Source: Paragorgia papillata (taxonomy: Eukaryota > Cnidaria > Anthozoa > Scleralcyonacea > Coralliidae). From it: DNA of 64,000 nucleotides. The stretch spans positions 186,001 through 250,000 of the forward strand of contig JAWNZC010000002.1 of assembly GCA_035771165.1 (NCBI GenBank), read 5' to 3'. Every line of letters starts with the position of its first letter. Position 1 is the stretch's first letter. A program made the translations under genes and the position numbers. A model generated the notes under the pieces. The model ran no database searches. It was not told the DNA's origin and was given only the letters and a program-made list of their open reading frames with translations. Positions 36,501 through 64,000 of the stretch are shown here, piece after piece.

Positions 36501-39500
36501 AACTCACATTCCAACTATGGAATCACCTACCTAAGTCACAGTGGAGTTTCAAATGCAAAAACACTTCTAGCGGGAAGTCACTTATTTTCACCAACAAATG
36601 TGGAAGTTTTTTATCAAGGTAATCGGTTGTTTTGACTAAGTTTAACGTTTTCACTGACTTCACGACATTTTTTCCCACCCTACTCATCAGTGTGATATTT
36701 TCTATGCTGCGCGTACACGTGTATAAAAACGCACAAAATTGTTCACGGTTGTTAACAGGCGTGAACAATGTTGTGCTGCACCCCGTGAATAAGTTGTCAA
36801 CAAGTTGCCAACAACGTTGTTCGCACATGATACAACATGTTGTAACAGCATGATGAAGTAACAAGGCTGAACAACAATTGTGAACATGACTGGTGTATCA
36901 ACACGTCCTTCGGTTGTTTCAACATGCGTGAACATCTGCTGTTGTTTCATCAAGCTGTAACAACATGATGAAACAATGAACAATGATGAACAATATTGTT
37001 AATTCATCAAGGTTGTTCACATGATAACAACGTTGTTACAGCATTGTTCAGGCAACAATGCTGGCGGTAACAACTTGTGAGATTTTTACGCGTGTAGAGC
37101 AGACAAAATTACACCAAGGAGGCAAGGACCAAAATTTCGAAGCGCCGACAAGGCGTTTGGTATCCGGATCCAAAAATGAAGTCAGCGGAGATGACGAATT
37201 GGGAGTACCAAGATGGCCGCCACGGAAAATTGAATGTTTTCGTAGCACGAAGAGACGAAAAAAAGCCACATTAAAAATATTTCTGCCATATATTGGTATC
37301 AAACAAGAGAACACTGTAAAAGGTTTAGAAACTTAGTTTTTGCATCTTTTGCTATTATTAAAGCAGTAAAACGTGTTATTGTGTAGTTTTTACTTTGCCC
37401 GTTAATCGATGAACTTGGGAAAAGCCGTAAAACAATTCTCCCATAGCAATTTACTGTTACTACTGAAAAACAGCAGGAAAATACAGTGCGAAATTGTCAA
37501 CTACACACTTCAAGGCTTTGTATAGACTTATGCTTGAATACCAAAGGTATATAGGTAGTTTTATAATGAAGTTATTGACTGATTTCGTTGGGTTTTTACG
37601 AGTTTTGTGATACTCTAAACTCTTACTACTCTTAAGCCCGCAAGGTACACTGGACCTGGAGTACCAATATGGCCGCCATTGGCTTCAAAATGTTTACTGC
37701 TGGCCATATTGACCATAAAGGATGAGCAATCCAGTTGTATAGAGATCAGTGGTTTGGTGACTGAACTATACTACTATAGAGAGACTCAAATGTTAAAACA
37801 GAACTCAGTTCTGAAGGACAGTACCGTGGCTATTAATTCTGAACAAACGACCGACCGAACGAATGATCGAACGCAACCGTGCTGCTTTTATACTCGTGAC
37901 GGCTTTTAGGCCCCGTTCACACTATACCGGATATGTTTTCCTGCCGGCACGAAAACCTATCCGGTATAGTGTGAACGCGCGGCCGGGGCAATTTGGCTCT
38001 GGGGTCGAGATTGAGTGTGAACAGACTCGGTACCAATCTCGTTCCCAGAGCCCACGTTCCCCCAGCCCAGCGGGCGGGAAACGAGAGGCTCTGGGATAAT
38101 CCGTTCACGCCATCACAGGATTCTTGTTATCCGGAAGAAGAGTAATCATGTTCATCAGCCAATGAAATATCGATGTGAAACGGATTATCCAAGAGTCTTT
38201 CGTTTCCTGGGTGGGTAACGTGGGCTCTGGGAACGAGATTGACTTGGTACGAAACGGCAAATAATTATGCCGTACGGCACAACCCGTGATACAACCAATC
38301 ACCACGCTCTATTCTATTAATTTACTTCCGAAACGATTTCGATCTCCGTTCACACTGGAGCTGAAACGGCACAAAAACCTATCCGTTAAAAGATGTAACT
38401 AGAGTTCCTTCTGGCGTGGCGGCCGTCTTTAACTAAAGTACTTTGATTTTTCAGCGACAGATGACTTGCTTTATCATTCTACCATCCTCTCGCAAGAATC
38501 GCAAAGTATGCGAGTGACAATGATAGAGTTCCTGGAAGGTCGAACAGGCTGGGTTAACTGCTGGCGTGCTTCAAGAGATGGCTGGGCGATCAGCGGCACA
38601 TTTCACAGTCGTTGTCATCGAGATCAAAGAACACTCACACTCGTTAAAGTGGGAAACTATATATTTGGAGGTCATGTTTCACTAAACTGGGGATCTGGTA
38701 TGTAATTATAAGTAATAACATGACTTGAGGGAAATTAGCGATTCAATTTCCCCGCCGCCGAGGGAAGATTTGTGCGGCCCTCGGACTTTTACAAATCTTC
38801 CCGAGGCAAAGGGGAAATTTAATCGCTAATTTCCCGAAAAGTCATGTTATTAGTTTGTAATATTATGATCGCCGAGGAAAACTTTGAGAATCTTACCGAC
38901 AGGAAATTTACACAGTTGACCAGAGAAGTTGCATCTAATTTTCCCGTGCATGTTGATGAGGGAAAATATATGCAAGCGGGAAATTTAGAAGATTTCTTTG
39001 TCTTCTAATTTTCCCTCATCAACATGCACGGGAAAATTAGAAGACAAAGGATAAATTTCCCTCTTGCATGAGCGATGAGGAAATACGAGGTTTACATATT
39101 CCCTCGGAGAACAAAATAATCCGAGGCGATCATGGTATTACAGTACGTATACATGTCTGCTCTCGAGGGAAACAGTTTTGTTCTACCGAGTGTCTTGATG
39201 TTTCTCGAGATGAAGTCGAGGGAAACATTGAGACTCAAGGGAAAACAAACTACATTTTTCCGAGGGATCAGACATTAAGTGCTTTGTTATATAGCTTGAA
39301 TTTCGCTGAATAATTTCGACGTTTATCAGGGAAAAGTACACAAAAGACAAACTAAAAGACTTTCCAAAACATTCCGCCTGGCTCCGTAATTTCACTTCAA
39401 CAAAGCAAATGAGTCTCAGAACAAACGACCAGGCAATATATTTCTTTAAAACACGTACTGCGAATGATTTTCCTTACGTCACGGTCATGATTTTCCTTTG

Positions 39501-40336
39501 TGTTTTCCTCAGAATTATTAATGAGTTTTGGAAAGACCTATAAATATTTTGTTTTGTATCAAACAAGCAGCTTTTGTTTATAGGATACCGTGAGGAATTC
39601 AAAGTTCTAGCGGGTAACAATTGCAATACCGAGCAGGCAATAAGTTCTCAATTGTTGCCCGCTTGGTGTAATGTGATAAATTTAGATAAGGTCATGTGAC
39701 CACAAACCAACCAATGACAGTCATTGTTGTGTCCAGCGAAATTCTAGCTATATAACAGTAAAAGATAGGAACGCACAGCGTGACTCCAAACACTCGAAAA
39801 CAATAAAACTTCGGGTTTCATTTGTTTTCTCGTGTTTGGAACCCCTGATGAAATGCTCAATTACTTGAAACTTGGGGATGAACTTAATCCGAACCGCGCG
39901 CGAACGGCAAGTCGTTGTTGGGCTTCACCCAGTGGCTCATATTGCATAACAGTATAAAATGGAAAGAATTTTGGCTATCTTATGTGGACCTTCAAGGCTA
40001 AACTGGGCTTTTTTTCTTCTTCAAGATGCGGGCTATCAAGCTGATGGCAATGCCTTTCTCTTCTCGCTTCGTAACAAGGAAGGTCTTGCTCCATTCAAGA
40101 GTTTGGCTTCAATCAGTCCTCAACATGCTTGTTACATTCGTCCCTCTTATGCACCAACATTTGGCGCAGGACACGACCTTTATCTCGCTGACAATGCGAA
40201 TGCCAACACGAATTCATACACCAATTTTGGCTATAGCTACGCCGTTCCGTCGGGGGTCGTCGGCAAATCAACTATATTGGCTGGCGACTATCATTTCACA
40301 CCAACCGAGATTGAAGTATTTTACAGGATAGATTAA
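26217..40336 (+). CDS. predicted secreted PAN - EGF - triple TLDc protein
   Basis: Nine exons: 26217-26382, 27964-28184, 29176-29287, 29976-30224, 31116-31415, 34297-34542, 36325-36618, 38455-38697, 40026-40336; 2142 nt, 713 aa, all GT/AG and in phase. Exon 1: a hydrophobic segment FLFHWFCVVHLTVSVAG (about residues 21-37) ending in a plausible signal cleavage site. Exon 2: PAN/apple domain, ECATFCLGNIRCKSYNY then CQLND. Exon 3: a seven-cysteine EGF-like module, CNGNPCVNGKC to GRRC. Exons 4-9: three TLDc domains, each as two exons, e.g. FIFSFRNNDGLAPFK and LLAGPSPFLLNEVEVHY. No membrane anchor follows; the protein ends FYRID with an AATAAA overlapping the stop. TLDc proteins are best known inside cells (OXR1, NCOA7, TBC1D24); role here unknown, perhaps cell-surface or matrix binding. 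The ATG at 26217 follows a possible acceptor at 26205, so an upstream non-coding exon is possible. Confidence 0.9.
26450..27455 (+). repeat. 25-bp minisatellite TCTGGTGTTAGACAGAGTAAAATAG, ~40 copies
   Basis: Highly homogeneous 25-bp tandem array with a few point variants (CGTTAGAC, GACCGAG, GACAGTG) that recur in blocks, implying higher-order duplication. It starts directly inside a dispersed D unit (26400-26450) in intron 1 of the TLDc gene. Confidence 0.98.
27475..27645. mobile_element. foldback MITE (AGGGTAnTTGGGAT family), copy 3, inverted
   Basis: Reverse complement of the element at 15522-15672, with GGCCATTTCCCAAAAGACAT at its left and AACGATCCCAATTACCCTAG at its right. It follows the 25-bp array. 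Confidence 0.75.
27668..27900. mobile_element. half copy of palindromic MITE family A
   Basis: Begins TATGAAACAAAAATTTAGAC and continues TTTCCTTGCTTCGTTGTTGA as in the other copies, but the mirrored right half is missing. It ends about 60 bp before the PAN exon. Confidence 0.75.
28368..28430 (+). pseudogene. degenerate tRNA-like element
   Basis: CAGTGGCTCAATGGTTAAAGCGCC matches a D-arm/A-box, followed by CTAGTAT and AAAGGTTGTGG; the B-box is decayed. Probably a tRNA-derived SINE remnant in an intron of the TLDc gene. Confidence 0.5.
28690..29045 (+). repeat. second block of the 25-bp TCTGGTGTTAGACAGAGTAAAATAG array
   Basis: About 14 units, interrupted by variant units (ACAAGCAAAAGCG, AAAGTAAAATTG). 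It begins inside another D unit (TCCGAGGGCTCTCCACTTGA), in the intron before the EGF exon. Confidence 0.97.
29288..29910. repeat. (ATC)n/(CAC)n trinucleotide array
   Basis: ATCATC, then CACCACTATCACCATCACAA units; includes a roughly 115-bp near-identical tandem duplication (about 29300-29415 and 29440-29555). It starts right after the EGF exon donor. Confidence 0.95.
30300..30760 (+). repeat. (ATTT)n then (GTTT)n array
   Basis: About 110 mostly TTTA/TTTAT-C units followed by eight GTTT units, in the intron splitting TLDc domain 1. Confidence 0.97.
30785..31090. mobile_element. foldback family F, copy 2
   Basis: Left GTGTTTTATTGATTTTTCCGC; nested hairpins ATAATCTCACATGTGCGATT / AATCGCACATGTGACGATTA and ACACTCGAAATAAATTTCAT versus its complement; right end CACATCCATGTATTATTC. 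Related to 21455-21760. Ends 26 bp before a TLDc exon. Confidence 0.75.
31506..31938. mobile_element. PIF/Harbinger-like MITE G (AGGCCTGGCCAAACGC), copy 1
   Basis: Starts AGGCCTGGCCAAACGCTTTC and ends GAAAGCGTTTGGCCAGGCCT; interior made of TTCAACATTGTTGAA repeats. Flanked by TTA at 31503-31505 and 31939-31941. Confidence 0.85.
32146..32554. mobile_element. foldback element K, copy 1
   Basis: Nested inverted repeats: CCTTTGTCTTCTAATTTTCCCGTGCATG mirrored beside it, and GGGAAATTAGCGATTAAATT mirrored by TTAATCGCTAATTTCCC. The opposite-orientation copy is at 38711-39142. Both lie in TLDc gene introns. Confidence 0.8.
32706..33242. mobile_element. foldback element L, copy 1, with internal hairpin
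   Basis: Ends ATAGTTAGTGGGGG / CCCCCTCCACTAATAACTAT. The interior hairpin at 32735-32905 pairs GGGAGCCCATCTTGGCAGCG with CGCTGCCAAGATGGGCTCCC. The right part (GAACGTTGCTATTGGATGAC, CGTTCAGTGACCGTG) is shared, inverted, with 50629-50932. Confidence 0.7.
33385..33478. mobile_element. small hairpin element (TTTACATG ... CATGTAAA)
   Basis: CCAGCCCTCCTAGGC... pairs with ...GGCCTAGGAGGGTTGG; about 94 bp in all. Confidence 0.7.
33748..34218. mobile_element. GTGGCGGATCAAG / CTTGATCCGCC foldback element
   Basis: Left GCAGTGGCGGATCAAGGGGA, right AAGCTTGATCCGCCCCCCTGC; a 471-bp non-coding element in the intron between TLDc domains 1 and 2, with AT-rich interior. Confidence 0.75.
34765..34868. mobile_element. 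compact hairpin (GTTAGTGACCGAACCGAGGT)
   Basis: TTAGTGACC-GAGGTCACTACGCTGGTTATTA pairs with TAATAACCAGCGTAGTGACC-GGTCACTAA around a GGGGCCGCAGGCCC loop. Confidence 0.8.
35122..35275. mobile_element. hairpin element (GGGCTTTCGGTAACAATGCT)
   Basis: AAAAATTGGGCTT..GGTAACAATGCTTATGACGTACGCAAA pairs with TTTGCGTACGTCATAAGGCATTGTTACC..AAGCCCAAATTT. Confidence 0.8.
36715..37100. mobile_element. foldback element Q (ACACGTGTATAAAAACG)
   Basis: Ends TACACGTGTATAAAAACGC and GTGAGATTTTTACGCGTGTA; interior of TGTTGTAACA/GTTCACG imperfect palindromes. It begins about 95 bp after a TLDc exon. Confidence 0.65.
37909..38345. mobile_element. GGCCCCGTTCACACT-type foldback
   Basis: Preceded by TTTTA; arm CGTTCACACTATACCGGAT pairs with ATCCGGTATAGTGTGAACG, and a second arm CTCGTTCCCAGAGCCCACGTT pairs with AACGTGGGCTCTGGGAACGAG. 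Outer right limit uncertain. Confidence 0.6.
38455..40336 (+). other. TLDc domain 3 (two exons) and C-terminus
   Basis: First half 38455-38697: WVNCWRASRDGW, FHSRCHRDQRTLTLV, GNYIFGGHVSLNWGS. Second half 40026-40336: NAFLFSLRNKEGLAPFK, FGAGHDLYL, TILAGDYHFTPTEIEVFYR, then ID and stop. An in-frame extension upstream of 40026 is intronic: the acceptor CTTCTTCAAG fits the phase of the preceding exon. Confidence 0.9.
38711..39142. mobile_element. foldback element K, copy 2, inverted
   Basis: Begins AACATGACTTGAGGGAAATT and ends GCGATCATGGTATTAC, the reverse orientation of 32146-32554. It starts 14 bp after the first exon of TLDc domain 3. Confidence 0.8.
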
Positions 40337-40439
40337 TAAAGATAAATTTATGAACGGCCACCATTAAGATAGTAACAATAGGGGGCAAAGTCCACTTTCA
40401 GGGCAACACTCTTATATTATGTTATATTTACTTGTATAT

Positions 40440-41035
40440 TATATTACTAGCACAGTAATCCCCAGTTACCACAGTAATCCTTGATACCAGTAATTCCCTG
40501 TTTATACCACACTAACCCCGATTACCACAATAATTCACCATTACCACTGTAATCCCCCGTTACCACATCAATTCCCTAATAGCACAGTAATCCCCAGTTA
40601 CCACAGTGATTCCCCGTTACCACAGTAAACCCCTGCTAACACAGTAATCCCCTGTTATCACAGAAATCACCGTTACCACACAGTACTGTTACCACAGTAA
40701 TCCCCAATAATCCATTGTTACCACAGTAATCCCCTGTTACTACAGTAATCCCTGTTACCAGTGATCCCTGCTACCACAGCGCGCGATCCCGTTACCACAG
40801 TAACCCCCGTTACCACAGTAACCCCCGTTACCACAGTAATCCCCTTTACCAGTGATCCCCTGCTTCCACGCACAGTGACCACCTGTCACCACGGTGATCC
40901 TAGTTGCAACAGTAATCTCCTGTTACCACAGTGATCCCCGTTACCACAGTGATCCCCTGCTTCCACAGTGATCCTAGTTTCCACAGTAACCCCCTGTTAC
41001 CACAGTAATCCCCTGTTACCATAGTATTCCCTAAT
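40440..41035 (+). repeat. minisatellite of ~18-19 bp, GTTACCACAGTAATCCCC
   Basis: About 30 degenerate units of GTTACCACAGTAATCCCCT, starting about 100 bp downstream of the TLDc gene stop codon. Confidence 0.95.
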
Positions 41036-41804
41036 ATAATGTTATTTGAGCACCAGTTTTAAAAATATCTTTAAATAAATAAATGAACAAACTCCATGAC
41101 AACAAGAGTTAATTTATTTACTATTGACATAAGATAAATTATGTGATAAAAATCCATGTAAAGCTTAAAAACAAGTTAAATTATTAAAAAAAAATTGATT
41201 TCTGTCAGCGTAGGTGTATTTAATTTAGTTATATATTTTATTTCACAAGATAATGAGATTAGTCATTTTAATTACACACTTTTGCATGAATATTAATCAA
41301 TTACTATAAACATTCGTTAGCGCTAATATTTCTCACATAAATTCTCATTTACCAGAGATTGTTAAATCTAAATTATAGAATATATCCCTTATTTTCTTTA
41401 ACTGACAAACGGTCGGTTTCCGAAAGATATTTGCGGGTCCGGATTTTATTTTCAATTTTGTACCCAGGGTCGGTGTTTCGAACAGACTATAAGGAAGAGT
41501 TAGGTCTGCAAGGGTCATGCATGGTCCAATCTGGTTGAAATTAACATTAATCCAAAACACTACTCCAAACCTAATTCTAATCAACATCTTTTGTACCGAC
41601 CATTTTGTTAGAATGCCCATCGAAAAACTGGTTGTTTAAAATGCGATTAAATCAAATCCTGGATTAAAACTAATCTACTATTTAGGAAATAGAAAATGGC
41701 CGTTTGTTAATATAGCATAACATAGATACTACAATAATTTCGAGTTTCCAACCTCTCAACTATTTCATGTTTGATTTGGATAAATAGACTACATTCATTC
41801 ACTC

Positions 41805-42010
41805 CTCCCCTCCTCCCTCTCTTCCTTCCACCTTCCATCCATCCTTCCTTTCTTCCTTCCCTCCCTCCTTCCTTCCTTCCCTCCCTCCTTCCATCCATCC
41901 CTCCCTCCTTCCCACCTTCTCTCCTTCCCTCTCTCTCTCTCCCTCCATCCTTCTTTCCTTCTTTCCCACCTTTCTTCCTTCCTTCCCTCGTTCTTTCCTT
42001 TCCTTCTTTC
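41805..42010. repeat. (TTCC)n/(CTCC)n pyrimidine array
   Basis: About 200 bp of CCTTCCTTCC-type units; mirror symmetric and a potential triplex former. Confidence 0.95.
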
Positions 42011-42525
42011 CAATTATAAAGCTAATCGCAATTTAAACAACCAAGCTCTGCGATCGAGTACACACAAAAAATAATATACAGCTATCTTATCATGCCTGTA
42101 ACATGCACCTGTGACAACGATAATGACAATGACTATTAACAACGACAACAACATTGACAATGACAACGACAACGACAATTAACAACAACAGCATTGACAA
42201 CGACAACTGACAACGACAACTGCAATGACAAACTCTTCAGAGCTGGCATCCTTTGGGTTCATCAGTTTGTCAGCGCTCTACGGTTGCAACCATAAGAAAA
42301 CCATATTCATTTGGTAACTTTTTGGATTGAACCCGTAGCCCAGTGGTCTGAACAGTCTTTCGTTGTAACAGCAGGACGAAATATGATATCATAGCTGACA
42401 TTTCTTTAACAAAGCTAACATAATACCTGATACAGACTACGGTTTAGCGAATCAAATAATAACTTACAGTAAAATATGTAATTACTAGGTCGACTTTCAT
42501 GTAGTTTTTTGAATAGATACCCCTT

Positions 42526-63651
<21,126 letters not shown>

Positions 63652-63689
63652 CTATAAAAATTTAATGTTTTCACACAGTTAGTAATCAA

Positions 63690-63769
<80 letters not shown>

Positions 63770-63867
63770 GGACGGACGGACGGACAAACAAACAAACAAA
63801 CAAACAAACAAACAAACTGATTGATAGACAGACAGACAGACAGACAAACAAACAAACAAACAAACAA

Positions 63868-63905
<38 letters not shown>

Positions 63906-63990
63906 GGACGGACAGGCAAACAAACAAACAAACAAACAAACAAACAAACAAACTGATTGACAGACAGACAGACAAAAAAAAACCCGCCAG
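63690..63990. repeat. (CAGA)n/(CAAA)n/(CGGA)n compound tetranucleotide array
   Basis: Two near-identical super-units, each ACAGAC run, GGAC, CAAA run, ACTGATTGA. It lies in the intron right of NF1 exon 63651 and runs to within about 10 bp of the window edge. Confidence 0.97.
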
Positions 63991-64000
63991 ACAGACTAGT

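Larger units (their letters stand above)
34297..36618 (+). other. TLDc domain 2 (two exons)
   Basis: First half 34297-34542: WRLCWRASASSLDY, FHDNCDLKGPTVTLV, GQNIFGGYSDQSWDG. Second half 36325-36618: SFIFSFVNNEGIAPFK, FGHGHDFSL, TLLAGSHLFSPTNVEVFYQ. Intron position and phase match domain 1. Confidence 0.9.
40337..42525. other. spacer between convergent TLDc and NF1 genes
   Basis: Holds the 18-bp minisatellite, AT-rich sequence, an unassigned 91-codon minus frame at 41620-41345 with no recognised similarity, a TTCC array and a stretch of GACAACGACAAC repeats at 42105-42235. No gene supported. Confidence 0.6.

Noticed and set aside
39959..40025. Alternative ATG start for a separate TLDc gene at 39959
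   Set aside because: The frame upstream of 40026 is intronic: the acceptor CTTCTTCAAG at 40025 joins in phase with exon 38455-38697 and completes TLDc domain 3.
41345..41620. 91-aa minus-strand protein
   Set aside because: No recognised family, no splice or promoter context; could be a decayed repeat.

Overview
This is a eukaryotic, intron-rich animal nuclear window. Gene content (neurofibromin, RNFT, ARL6IP4 and PIPOX homologues), a PAN + EGF + TLDc secreted protein, and a very high load of foldback MITEs and simple repeats suggest a non-bilaterian invertebrate. An anthozoan cnidarian is my best guess, from the style of the PAN and TLDc domains; a sponge cannot be excluded. Nothing looks prokaryotic or viral.

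Layout. (1) 0.2-2.3 kb, minus: ARL6IP4-like SR/lysine-rich protein (last exon lies left of the window). It is head-to-head, across a 209-bp putative bidirectional promoter, with (2) 2.5-8.1 kb, plus: an RNFT1/RNFT2-type multi-membrane-span RING E3 ligase. (3) 9.9-11.5 kb, minus: an intronless type II membrane protein that resembles O-fucosyltransferase-fold glycosyltransferases. (4) 14.4-22.9 kb, minus: a complete nine-exon PIPOX (peroxisomal sarcosine/L-pipecolate oxidase) gene, 396 codons, every splice phase consistent. (5) 25.0-26.1 kb, minus: a dead, 5'-truncated LINE with an (AAAAT)n tail. (6) 26.2-40.3 kb, plus: a nine-exon gene for a predicted secreted 713-aa protein, signal peptide - PAN/apple - EGF-like - three tandem TLDc domains, each TLDc encoded by a two-exon cassette bounded by phase-1 introns. 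(7) 42.5-63.7 kb, minus: the 3' half of the neurofibromin (NF1) gene, 29 exons reconstructed in phase, from just before the Sec14 domain to the stop codon; the RasGAP half lies right of the window. Genes 6 and 7 are convergent.

The rest is mostly repeats in introns and spacers: several foldback families with TTA/TAA duplications (PIF/Harbinger-like MITEs), a ~500-bp palindromic family in 3-4 copies, two copies of a 5S-rRNA-derived SINE, a tRNA-derived element, minisatellites (20, 25, 17-18 and 12 bp units) and long tetra- and pentanucleotide arrays. Several arrays lie within about 10 bp of splice sites, and one forms the polypyrimidine tract of an NF1 acceptor. The genes share no evident pathway; this is an ordinary eukaryotic neighbourhood. 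The most unusual coding feature is the extracellular triple-TLDc protein.
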